DNA of 6,894 nucleotides from JBOGGN01 sp050744165 (lineage in GTDB: Bacteria; Actinomycetota; Acidimicrobiia; Acidimicrobiales; Palsa-688), in the NCBI GenBank assembly GCA_050744165.1, contig JBOGGN010000008.1, forward strand, positions 1-6,894, given 5' to 3'. The notes beneath the pieces were generated by a model, which ran no database searches, was not told the DNA's origin, and saw only the letters and a program-made list of their open reading frames with translations. Every line of letters begins with the position of its first letter. The first letter of the stretch is position 1. A program made the position numbers and the translations under genes. Below, in pieces: positions 1 through 6,736 of the stretch.

Positions 1-796
1 CCCGGATGTCGATCGCCGGGACGACGACCCAGCCGTCGGGCCGCCGTTCGAGGAAGCCTGCCTTGGACGGTTCGATGGGTCGCCATGAGAAGGTCGTGTC
101 GGTGTCGAATTGGGACAGGCACGAACCGGACAGGATTTCCATGACGGTCCGTAGCGCCCCCTTCAGGGATGCTCCGGGAATGGTCGGCCGGTCCCCGTCG
201 CGGCGCACCCACAAGGCCGGGATTCCGTCTTTGGTTGCCAGGTCGCCGCGACGGCGTACCGGGCTCACCGAACCCGGCGTCTCGAACGCCAGCGACATCT
301 CGAAGCGGACCAGTGGCCCGCACAAGCGGCGGTGCCGCTCGGGCTCGGGCGGGCACCGATCGACCCGGGGCCCGTGGAGGGGCACGAAGTTGTAGGGATT
401 GACAAAGGCGTCCGCTTCCGCCGGTGGAACCGGCGACCTTCGCGCCGAAGCAGCGGCTTGTGGACGGCCGCCATCTGCGCCACGAGCGGTGCGACGCACC
501 GGGTTGGAGCCAGCGCCGCCGTGCGGGCCGTCAGGTGGTCGTGGCACACCGGGTCGCTGTTGACCAACGCCGACGGGTGGCTCCGGTCGCTCATGACCCG
601 CCGAGGGGGGAGCGGCCGAACCTTGGGGCCAGAGGCGAAGGGCGCGGCCTTGCTGCTTCTCGAAGCTCACTTGGTCGCCCACTTCGGGGTGGTAGTCACC
701 AGCGGGAGCGCCGACTTCGAACGGGACGAGCTGGGCCTTCTCCCTGATCGCGCCGCTCCCGTCGGCGTTCACGACGACGATCCGTCCCTTGGCCAC
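1..796 (-). CDS. TIGR03986-like CRISPR RAMP protein with cold-shock-like N-terminus (partial, 3' end outside window)
   Basis: An uninterrupted frame of 265 codons starts at a GTG (796-794) and has no stop up to the window edge; I checked it codon by codon. The start is supported by GAGGAGG six bases upstream and by lying one base after the preceding stop. Residues 1-57 (beginning MAKGRIVVVNADGSGAI) resemble a degenerate cold-shock/OB fold. Residues 58-127 are a Pro/Gly/Arg/Ala-rich, probably disordered linker. NPYNFVPL at 133-140 is a signature I associate with the TIGR03986 family of CRISPR-associated RAMP proteins, and IPGASLKGALR at 206-216 is the Cas7-type RAMP motif. The likely role is a backbone subunit of the type III complex encoded upstream. 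The C-terminal part, including any glycine-rich loop or second RAMP domain, is not visible. The RAMP assignment is fairly sure; the exact family rests on recalled motifs. Confidence 0.8.
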   Translation of the reverse strand, partial: MAKGRIVVVNADGSGAIREKAQLVPFEVGAPAGDYHPEVGDQVSFEKQQGRALRLWPQGSAAPPSAGHERPEPPVGVGQQRPGVPRPPDGPHGGAGSNPVRRTARGADGGRPQAAASARRSPVPPAEADAFVNPYNFVPLHGPRVDRCPPEPERHRRLCGPLVRFEMSLAFETPGSVSPVRRRGDLATKDGIPALWVRRDGDRPTIPGASLKGALRTVMEILSGSCLSQFDTDTTFSWRPIEPSKAGFLERRPDGWVVVPAIDIR

Positions 797-797
797 C

Positions 798-1349
798 TCA
801 GGCCTCCTCGCTCACGGGGAGATAGCGCAACCAGGCGATTTGGCCGGTGGGCCGGTACCACTCCTCCACCTGGAGCTCGGGGGATGCGCTGGCAGCCAAG
901 GCGGGTGGGTAGTCGGGGGCGCTGACCTGCTGGTCGCCTCGGCCCCAGAGGATAAGTATGCTGCCCGGCGAGCGGTCAACCGCCTCGCGACGCCAACTGG
1001 GGCTCTCTTCCAGGGGTGCGCCCGGCGGCCCCTCCTCCGCCTCCGCAACGCATGGGGGTAGCTCGAGTGCCGCGTTTTGTTCCTCGGCGGTCGAGACCAA
1101 CACGAGAATTGCGCGGCTGCCTTCGCTGCGCCAGAGAACCTCTCGTGCGCTGCCGAACGCCCGGCCGAAGGTGCACCCGATCCCCACGTCGTCGAGCTCG
1201 GCGTCTCCCGAGGCGCGGTCGACGATGCGGGCCCCGTCCGGCCCGTAGAGAGCCACCTGCCCGTCGGCTGGGCCGAGGTGGCGGAGCGCCGCGGCCAGGT
1301 CACGGGCGGGGACCGTCCAACTCACGACCCGGAGGCCCTCCTCAGTCAT
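798..1349 (-). CDS. csx19: Csx19-like type III-D CRISPR-associated protein
   Basis: This 183-residue protein starts at an ATG (1349-1347) with GAGGA eight bases upstream. The start overlaps the stop of the double-RAMP gene by 8 bases. An open frame extends further upstream, but that part would lie inside the preceding gene and has no better start. Visible features are a GPDG turn at 36-39, the hydrophobic strands REVLWR (69-74) and AILVLV (80-85), an acidic Pro/Glu-rich stretch near 94-122, ILILWGR (131-137), and a C-terminal YRPTGQIAWLRYL segment (165-177). The length, the ILWG strand and the Tyr/Trp/Arg-rich C-terminal strand fit my recollection of Csx19 (TIGR03984), a protein of unknown biochemical role found beside csx10 and TIGR03986-type RAMP genes. 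The assignment relies heavily on position; it has no RAMP glycine-rich loop and no catalytic motif that I recognise. Confidence 0.55.
   Translation of the reverse strand: MTEEGLRVVSWTVPARDLAAALRHLGPADGQVALYGPDGARIVDRASGDAELDDVGIGCTFGRAFGSAREVLWRSEGSRAILVLVSTAEEQNAALELPPCVAEAEEGPPGAPLEESPSWRREAVDRSPGSILILWGRGDQQVSAPDYPPALAASASPELQVEEWYRPTGQIAWLRYLPVSEEA
803..809 (-). promoter_or_regulatory. Ribosome binding site fixing the GTG start at 796
   Basis: The minus strand reads GAGGAGG here, six bases before the GTG at 796-794. It lies within the last codons of the upstream Csx19-like gene. It supports starting the RAMP protein at this GTG rather than at a later in-frame GTG (codon 9). Confidence 0.7.
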
Positions 1350-3057
1350 CGCCGTGATCCTCGTCGGTGCTCGCCGGCTGCCACCGGGCCGACGCCCGGG
1401 CCAGCTCGTCGAGGCCGGTGCGGACCAGTTGCGCCAGCCCTCCATGGTCGTCGAGGCGGTCCCACGGGGCGTCGACGCCCAAGAAATGGGGGCTTGGCTC
1501 GAACGTCTGACTGTTCAGCTTCCAGATCCCGCCCTCGGTGCCCCCTGCCGTGACGTCTGCCAGGGGGCCGGTACCCAGCGATGCGAACTCGAGCCCGCTC
1601 ACCCAGCCCGACACGTCCCCGTAGCCGCGAGCGGTCCGGCTGCCGACTGGGACCCAGCCTTCGCACAGATCTCGGAGGAGGAGGAGAAGCAGCGCCGCTT
1701 CCCAGCCCGCGGGACGGTCGATCGTGACCCCGAGGGTGAACTGGCCACCTCGCAGAGCGGCCGTGTCGAACTTGCGTGCGTCTACCGCCCCGCCGGTGAA
1801 GCGGTCCACCGCGACGTGGTCGATCTTCTCGAGCCGTGCGTTCTCGACGAGCGATTCCTCGACTCGCACCCGGCCACCGAGACGGGTGTTGCCGAACAGC
1901 CGGCAGACGGGGCAACTGGCCTCCTCGCGGATGCGCCGTGCCCGTTCCGGCTCGGTCATGTCCTCGGGCGGCTCGGCCGAGTTGGCGTCGTCGTCCTCCC
2001 AGCGAAGCTTGCGACGAGCGCAGGCATAGGTCGGCGAGTCCTTCCGACCGTCGAGCGGATCACAGGCCGAGGACACCTGGCCGAGTGTCCGGACGATCTG
2101 TTCAGCCCGGCTTCTGAGGACCCCGCGCAGCGAGGACCCGGGCACGACGTAGGGGCGTGAGCCGTCGACATGACGGGTGACTAGCGGCTGGGCGTCGCTG
2201 CTGGCCGGGTCGAGGGGGTCGGGATCCTGGTCGTGGCGGAGTGCGGGCACCGGCGCCGAGCCGGCCACCAGCATGGTGCCGTGGTTGACGAGCCTGGTCG
2301 TCGCCCGGAACCAGCCCGGCCAGGTGCCGTCGGCGCTTGCCGCGCGAGCGACGCCGATCTCGCCCGGCTGGGGGTCCACGAGGTCGTGAGGGACACCTAT
2401 GTCGGTCCTGTCGTCTTCCTGTCTGGGTCGCGCCCGCAGCCAGGCGGTGAGCTGGGACGCTTCGGCGAGGTCGATCTCGCGGGCACCGGCGGGCTCGAAT
2501 GTCATCGCGCCGAGGCCCGTTGCACACCGTCCGCCGACGGCCAGCCGGCCGGCTGCCCATTGGTCGACGGCGATTCGAAGCAAGAGCTCGGCGCGACGGG
2601 CGCCGTCACCGTCGAGGTCGAGCTCCAAGGTCAGGGAGAACGCCGTGCCGGCGTCGGACACCTCGTAGTCGTACTTGATGTCCTGCTTGGCCGAACCGGT
2701 CGCCCGGTCGATGCCCACGCCGTCGCGCACAGTGGAGCCTGCCCCGGTGATCAGCACCGGTTCATGCACCCGCAGCCTGCTCCGGTGCCAATCGCTCCCG
2801 GTGCCCGGCTTGTCATGGGCGTGGCCCATCAAGTCGTCCAGCACCGATTGAGCGCCGACGCCTTGGATGCTCAGGTCGGGTGCCAGGCGGGCCAGTTCGG
2901 ATCGAAGCACACCCGCGATCGCGGTCGCCGGAAGGCGGGGGCGGCCGTCGGGCCCGGAGGCCACCGGGCGGTCGGTTCGCCGGGAGTATTCGCCCGAGCC
3001 GACCGCGGCCGGCCCGTCAAGGCGGACCATGCCTGTCACGACGAGGCGCTTGATCAT
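1342..3057 (-). CDS. Tandem Cas7-Cas7 fusion RAMP protein of a type III-D-like effector
   Basis: The 571-residue protein starts at an ATG (3057-3055) with AGGAGG seven bases upstream, overlapping the previous stop as ATGA. Two Cas7-type domains follow each other. Domain 1 (about 1-190) has TDRPV with Asp29, LPATAIAGVLR at 42-52, the strand IDRATGSAKQDIKYDYEV (116-133) and a GLGAM loop at 181-185. Domain 2 (about 248-490) has Asp288 in SSDAQPLV, VPGSSLRGVLR at 305-315, CPVCRLFGN at 382-390 with Cys332 and Cys346 as possible extra zinc ligands, a matching VDRFTGGAVDARKFD strand (417-431) and SRTARGYGD at 473-481. In Csm3 the equivalent loop aspartate cleaves target RNA every six bases, so both domains may be active. 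Residues 491-571 form a tail that I cannot assign, ending in an acidic stretch. III-D systems are known to carry double-Cas7 proteins. Confidence 0.88.
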   Translation of the reverse strand: MIKRLVVTGMVRLDGPAAVGSGEYSRRTDRPVASGPDGRPRLPATAIAGVLRSELARLAPDLSIQGVGAQSVLDDLMGHAHDKPGTGSDWHRSRLRVHEPVLITGAGSTVRDGVGIDRATGSAKQDIKYDYEVSDAGTAFSLTLELDLDGDGARRAELLLRIAVDQWAAGRLAVGGRCATGLGAMTFEPAGAREIDLAEASQLTAWLRARPRQEDDRTDIGVPHDLVDPQPGEIGVARAASADGTWPGWFRATTRLVNHGTMLVAGSAPVPALRHDQDPDPLDPASSDAQPLVTRHVDGSRPYVVPGSSLRGVLRSRAEQIVRTLGQVSSACDPLDGRKDSPTYACARRKLRWEDDDANSAEPPEDMTEPERARRIREEASCPVCRLFGNTRLGGRVRVEESLVENARLEKIDHVAVDRFTGGAVDARKFDTAALRGGQFTLGVTIDRPAGWEAALLLLLLRDLCEGWVPVGSRTARGYGDVSGWVSGLEFASLGTGPLADVTAGGTEGGIWKLNSQTFEPSPHFLGVDAPWDRLDDHGGLAQLVRTGLDELARASARWQPASTDEDHGDD

Positions 3058-3503
3058 CGCCCAGCCTCCTGGGACGACGCGCCGTCACGCCCCGACCCCG
3101 CTTCGATCCCGGTCTCTTTGGCCGCCCGGGCCCGTTGGCGTACGTTGAGCAGCCAGCGCAGGTACGCTTCGGCACGCTGCGAAGGAGCCAGGTCGTGGGG
3201 ATGGTCCGTCGTCGCTGCGACCTGCCAGGCTCCTCGCAGCGGATCGGTCTGGTTGGCGGGCCACTGGCGGCGAGCCCAGAGGAGCATCGCGTCCATGGAC
3301 CCGGCGACCGCGGCCGGGGAGGAAGACAGCACCTGTTGGACGGCCCGGACCATGCGGTCGACCCGGCGCGCATCGCTCCCGAACCTGGCGGCCACCTCCG
3401 CCGGCCGCCACTTGCTGTTGATTGCGGCGACTACGGTGCAGACGTCGTCTTCACGCCGGGAATCCTCGATGGCTCGCTGGGCCCAACCGGGAAGCTCAGT
3501 CAT
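3054..3503 (-). CDS. Small helical protein of unknown family; candidate Cas11 small subunit
   Basis: This 149-residue protein starts at an ATG (3503-3501), overlapping the csx10 stop by 8 bases, and ends in an ATGA overlap with the double-RAMP gene. I do not recognise its family. The sequence appears almost wholly alpha-helical: alternating charged and hydrophobic residues (WAQRAIEDSRRED; AARFGSDARRVDRMVRAVQQVL), a conserved-looking WRPAEVAARFG segment, two Trp-containing helices (MLLWARRQW; AYLRWLLNVRQRARAAKE), and a low-complexity Gly/Ser/Ala tail of about 15 residues. There is no RAMP loop, no cysteine pair and no membrane segment. Cas11 subunits of type III complexes are small, helical, fast-evolving and encoded between the RAMP genes, which fits the size and position. 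This is inference from context. A helix-turn-helix protein is an alternative, since the AARFG(S)DARRVDRMV stretch could be read that way. Confidence 0.75.
   Translation of the reverse strand: MTELPGWAQRAIEDSRREDDVCTVVAAINSKWRPAEVAARFGSDARRVDRMVRAVQQVLSSSPAAVAGSMDAMLLWARRQWPANQTDPLRGAWQVAATTDHPHDLAPSQRAEAYLRWLLNVRQRARAAKETGIEAGSGRDGASSQEAGR
3065..3070 (-). promoter_or_regulatory. Strong ribosome binding site of the double-Cas7 gene
   Basis: AGGAGG on the minus strand, seven bases before the ATG at 3057. It is the best Shine-Dalgarno match in the operon and suggests extra initiation on a Cas7 backbone subunit, in addition to coupling through the ATGA overlap. Confidence 0.65.
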
Positions 3504-4590
3504 GGGCGACGTCCGGGTAGTACCGCAGGTGCTCGGTGTCCCACATCACCACTGACCCGAACCCTTCCGCCCGGCGCCAGCCGATGCCAGCCGTCTCAGC
3601 GGCGGCCAGCCGGCCGAGGAGTGCCTCGTCGATGGCGGGGACGGTGAAGAGTGCCACGGACCCCTCCACCAGGGCCACGTCGGCTGGCTTGGGGACCCCA
3701 GCCGCCGGGTTCCAGCCGCCCGCCAGTCTCGGCCGCCCGATCGTGCCCCGAACCAGGCTTATGCCTCCGATGCCCAGCGCCACCTCGAGGTCGCCAGAGC
3801 GGAACTGCTCGGCGGGCCGCAGCCACCGGTCGGTGAAGATCAACGGTGAACGAGCAGTGAGCACGACCGTGTCGGCGGGCAGGCCGACCGCAAGCCAGTT
3901 GGTGCGGCGACTGCTCAGGTCGACCGGGCGGAGCCTCGCCGCCTTGATCGACACCGCCGCCTGCCCGCCGGTGCTGCGATCACCGCCGAGGTGGACCTCG
4001 ACCGTCTCACCGATGGGCAACCACTCGCCGAAGTCGAGGCCAAGATCGTCGCCGATGGTCATCACGCCCTGGAACGCCTGGCCTTCGTCGAGCTCCTCCT
4101 GCGCGTATAGGTAACCCTCGGCTGCCTGTCCCGCCTCGGCTACGGCGGTGCGGGTACGGATGCTGTGGCCGATTTGGACACTTCCGGATGCCCGTTGAAG
4201 GTCCGGGCCACATCGGGCACAGCCGCCGTCGTTGCCCGAGATCCGACGGGGGTCCGCCGTGTCGACGACGTGGCGTGCCGGGTCCTGCTTGTAAACGTAC
4301 CGAGTGAGCGGGGCCGGTCCGACGCCCGAGGGGTAGAGGTAGGGAAACCGAACTAATCCACTCTCGAACACGCGCAAGAATTCACGCCGACGGGAGTCGG
4401 GCGTGACCGGGGCCGGGGGCCGGCCAGGACGAAGGTGGCCGTTGGCCCGCAGCCATCTGGCCGCCAGCGCGCCCCGGAGCGCCGATCCGGTGATGAAGGG
4501 CAGTGTCGTCACCCGGTTCCGGGTCTCGCCACCGGAGCTGAGCAGCGCCGCCTCCACCAACTCGGCGCGTACCGAGAGGGTGGTCGTCAT
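3496..4590 (-). CDS. csx10: Csx10, Cas5-group RAMP subunit of type III-D
   Basis: The 364-residue protein starts at an ATG (4590-4588) within an ATGA overlap with the upstream Cas7 gene; AGGTGG lies eight bases before it. The frame stays open further upstream, but that part lies inside the Cas7 gene. The N-terminus has the RAMP strand-turn TLPFITGSALRGALAARW (29-46). A central segment, IGHSIRTRTAVAEAG (140-154) with LYAQEELDEGQAFQG (161-175), matches the IDR-TG / E-x-G-x-F pattern of RAMP proteins. The stretch GGWNPAAGVPKPADVALVEG (291-310) followed by GSV, and the C-terminal loop GIGWRRAEGFGSV (335-347), are typical of Csx10. A lone CxxC (Cys124, Cys127) may bind metal with partners elsewhere. 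In III-D complexes Csx10 stands in for Cas5/Csm4, holding the crRNA 5' handle against Cas10. Csx10 is the best marker for the III-D assignment. Confidence 0.85.
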   Translation of the reverse strand: MTTTLSVRAELVEAALLSSGGETRNRVTTLPFITGSALRGALAARWLRANGHLRPGRPPAPVTPDSRRREFLRVFESGLVRFPYLYPSGVGPAPLTRYVYKQDPARHVVDTADPRRISGNDGGCARCGPDLQRASGSVQIGHSIRTRTAVAEAGQAAEGYLYAQEELDEGQAFQGVMTIGDDLGLDFGEWLPIGETVEVHLGGDRSTGGQAAVSIKAARLRPVDLSSRRTNWLAVGLPADTVVLTARSPLIFTDRWLRPAEQFRSGDLEVALGIGGISLVRGTIGRPRLAGGWNPAAGVPKPADVALVEGSVALFTVPAIDEALLGRLAAAETAGIGWRRAEGFGSVVMWDTEHLRYYPDVAHD

Positions 4591-5300
4591 GTCTCGGCCC
4601 ACCTGCCGCCGGTCAGGCGCTCGACCCACTGATCGTGGTCCCGACCTCCGGGGGCATTCGTGACCCAGGCTCGGCAGGCACCGAAGCCCCTTCGGCTGCG
4701 CCCGCCCAGCCCGTCGAGCGCGCCGATTGCTGCGACCAACAGCGCCACCTCGTCGTCGGGCGGTTGGTCGGGGAAAAGGTAGCCGATGGTGGCTTCCAGT
4801 TCGATGTCCGCGGCCGCGTGCTCCAGGGTGAAGAGGAGGTCCTCGCTCGTTCGCCGTAACCACGGATCGACCCGGTTGTGGGTCCGGGCTCGGCGCTGCG
4901 CCCGCTGAACAATCAGCGCTTCCTGGCAGTGGGCGCGGTCCTCCGGCCAGGTCAGATTGAGGCGCGCCGGGCTGAAATGCCAACCCGGTGAGATGCGGGG
5001 TGAACCGAAGAGACGGCAGCCGACGCATGGCAGGGCGCCGTCGGGTTGGCATGGAGCCGTTCGCCAGTTGCCAGGTACGGCGCCCGCCAGCCGCCCGTCA
5101 CACATTCGCAGCCCGACCAGCGGTGCAAGCCATTCGGCCTGCTCGCGGAGCTTGCCCTTGAGGTGGCTGGCCGGAACGACGACCGAACCGTCGGCCGCCG
5201 ACCAGGTCCGGTCGTCGATGCCGGCTGCGCCCTTGGTGCCGGTGCCGACTCGCCACGGCTCGTCCATCGCGATCCGCACGGCGATCGCGTAGTCGGTCAC
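4587..5300 (-). CDS. Single-domain Cas7-like RAMP protein (Csm3 group)
   Basis: I place the start at the GTG at 5300-5298, which overlaps the Cas10 stop as GTGA and gives 237 residues. The frame is open further upstream, but that stretch is inside cas10 and reads as low-quality Arg/Pro-rich sequence. The first RAMP strand (YAIAVRIAMDEPWRVGTG) leads into AGIDDRTW, where Asp29 or Asp30 occupies the place of the catalytic Asp of Csm3. VPASHLKGKLREQAE (42-56) is the classic Cas7 motif. CVGCRLFGSPR (92-102), with Cys67 and Cys84 nearby, suggests a zinc site, and GLGGRSRRGFG (197-207) is the glycine-rich RAMP loop. The segment NRVDPWLRRTSEDLLFTLE (142-160) is the counterpart of the IDR-TG strand, although the usual TG is lost. 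It probably forms one backbone unit of the crRNA-binding filament and may cut target RNA. Confidence 0.85.
   Translation of the reverse strand: MTDYAIAVRIAMDEPWRVGTGTKGAAGIDDRTWSAADGSVVVPASHLKGKLREQAEWLAPLVGLRMCDGRLAGAVPGNWRTAPCQPDGALPCVGCRLFGSPRISPGWHFSPARLNLTWPEDRAHCQEALIVQRAQRRARTHNRVDPWLRRTSEDLLFTLEHAAADIELEATIGYLFPDQPPDDEVALLVAAIGALDGLGGRSRRGFGACRAWVTNAPGGRDHDQWVERLTGGRWAET
4599..4604 (-). promoter_or_regulatory. Ribosome binding site supporting the csx10 start
   Basis: AGGTGG on the minus strand, eight bases before the ATG at 4590. It supports this start over the longer open frame upstream. Confidence 0.5.
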
Positions 5301-6736
5301 AACAGTTCCGCCAAGGCGACGAGATCGGGGAAGGCAGTGACGTACTGCTCGTCCGCCCTGCGCCATGGCAGCCGGTTGGGCACCGCCGACGATCCGGTCG
5401 GCAGCTGGCTGACCAGGTTGAGCGCCGACCGGAATGGCGCCAGTGAAGGTGCGCCCCGCAGGAGGTCCCAGTCGGATTGAGCGCTCAGGTCGTCGCGCCG
5501 GAGCACGCCGTCGATTTGTTTGAGCTTGGTCCACGGGGGATCCCCTTCGGCCACCTGAGCAGCCGCATCCAAGATCGACGTTGCGTCGCCAAGGGAATAC
5601 GCCGAACAGCCGAGCGATCGCCGTTCCGCGAAGGAGGGGGATCCCTCAAGCAGCTCCGGTCCCGCCGCAGCGCCTTGGTGGACGATTCCGAATGACACCG
5701 CCGAGACACCTGACATCCGGTGTTGGCGTTTGGCCTCCCGCTGCAGGCGGTGCGCGCCCTCGTCCAATGCCGAGAACGGAGTCGACGCGTGGGCGATGAT
5801 CACCCCGACGGCCAGAGTCAAGCGACCCCCCGGAAGATCCTCGGTCCGTTGCTCGAAGCGGCGGGCCAGCTCGACCGCCAACGGGACCCCAAGGCTGGGC
5901 GAGGTATAGGCCAACAGATCATCGCCACCGGCAAGCACGGGGAGGACGAGTTGCGCGCGACGCCCTCGGCGTCGCGGTGACGTGGCGAGGCACGCCTTGA
6001 GCCCGTCCAGGAAAGCCGAGGCCGTCGCTTCCCCGAGGCCGGCCGAGAACCTTCGGTACTCCTCCTCGGTCCTCAGCTCGGTCAGGGCTCGCCCGACCGC
6101 GTTGCCGTCGGCCGCCAGGTAGGCGATATAGTTCTGGGGTCGGCTCTGCGCCAACTGCTCGACGATTGGCCGCTGGCGATCGTCGCTGGGCCATGCACCT
6201 AGCGAGCGGGTTCCTTGCTGCAAGGCCGTCAGCTCGTCCGGCGCGTCGATACGGGCTTTGCAGTCGCGGCAGCATCGGTGCACGTCGTTCAGGACGCGAC
6301 ACCGGTACTGGGCGGGACGGGCATGGCACAAGTCGCAGGGCCGGGCGAAGGGGATATCCAACGGTGGTCCCGGCAACGCCGGCAGCTCTTCCCCGTGTTC
6401 CATGATCTCGCGCACCGCGGTCCCGAGGTCGTCGGTGGTGTTGCGGCGGCCGAAGGCGACGCGGAGCCGAGCGGCAGGCACCAGCCGGGCAGCCTTGGCC
6501 CGTAGCTGCCCGCCCGCACTCCGGCAGTCGATCTCATGGTCGAACCAAGCCAGGTATAAGCCACCGCCCGCGCATCCAACCTGTTCCTGCGGCACGATCC
6601 TCGCGAATTGGCGGTCGAGCTCGATGAGTTGTCGTGACCCCCCGCGGATGAGCCGAAGGCGCGGCGTACTGAGCAAATACGTTTGTACTTGCTCAACCCT
6701 TGCTGCCAGTAACCAACTCGGCACCGATTCCTCCAC
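5297..6736 (-). CDS. cas10: Cas10, short form without HD nuclease domain, GGDD palm intact
   Basis: This 479-residue protein is short for a Cas10. The N-terminus RVEQVQTYLLSTPRLRLIRGG (residues 13-33) is the first palm strand and helix of Cas10, which normally follows an HD domain; none is encoded here. A cysteine cluster at 134-159 (CxxC, Cys146, Cys155/156, Cys159) is the usual Cas10 zinc finger. AADGNAVGRAL (208-218) contains Asp210 of one palm motif, and LAGGDDLLAY carries GGDD at 270-273. The last 90 or so residues would be the helical D4 domain. The family's GGDD palm makes cyclic oligoadenylates from ATP when the complex binds target RNA; the intact motif predicts that activity, while HD-type DNA cleavage is predicted absent. 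III-D Cas10 proteins commonly lack HD. The start is a GTG at 6736 with AGGAC eight bases upstream; a second GTG at codon 5 (6724), preceded by GGAGGA, is an alternative. Confidence 0.9.
   Translation of the reverse strand: MEESVPSWLLAARVEQVQTYLLSTPRLRLIRGGSRQLIELDRQFARIVPQEQVGCAGGGLYLAWFDHEIDCRSAGGQLRAKAARLVPAARLRVAFGRRNTTDDLGTAVREIMEHGEELPALPGPPLDIPFARPCDLCHARPAQYRCRVLNDVHRCCRDCKARIDAPDELTALQQGTRSLGAWPSDDRQRPIVEQLAQSRPQNYIAYLAADGNAVGRALTELRTEEEYRRFSAGLGEATASAFLDGLKACLATSPRRRGRRAQLVLPVLAGGDDLLAYTSPSLGVPLAVELARRFEQRTEDLPGGRLTLAVGVIIAHASTPFSALDEGAHRLQREAKRQHRMSGVSAVSFGIVHQGAAAGPELLEGSPSFAERRSLGCSAYSLGDATSILDAAAQVAEGDPPWTKLKQIDGVLRRDDLSAQSDWDLLRGAPSLAPFRSALNLVSQLPTGSSAVPNRLPWRRADEQYVTAFPDLVALAELL

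Noticed and set aside
332..925. A 197-codon plus-strand frame and overlapping frames at the left end.
   Set aside because: They oppose the open minus-strand RAMP frame from 796 to 1, which carries clear family motifs and a good ribosome binding site.
1354..2160. A 268-codon open frame on the plus strand.
   Set aside because: Antisense shadow of the second Cas7 domain, whose motifs (SSLRG, CPVC, glycine-rich loop) are on the minus strand.
2233..3555. A 440-codon open frame on the plus strand.
   Set aside because: It lies antisense to the double-Cas7 gene, the small helical gene and the end of csx10, has no recognisable motif, and such long antisense frames are routine in sequence this rich in G+C.
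4591..5052. An N-terminal extension of csx10 by 154 codons.
   Set aside because: It would overlap the Cas7 gene completely and reads as Arg/Pro/Gly-rich sequence without structure; the ATG at 4590 has an ATGA overlap and a ribosome binding site.
5301..5534. An N-terminal extension of the stand-alone Cas7 by 78 codons.
   Set aside because: It lies inside cas10 and resembles no domain; the GTG at 5300 begins exactly at the expected first RAMP strand.
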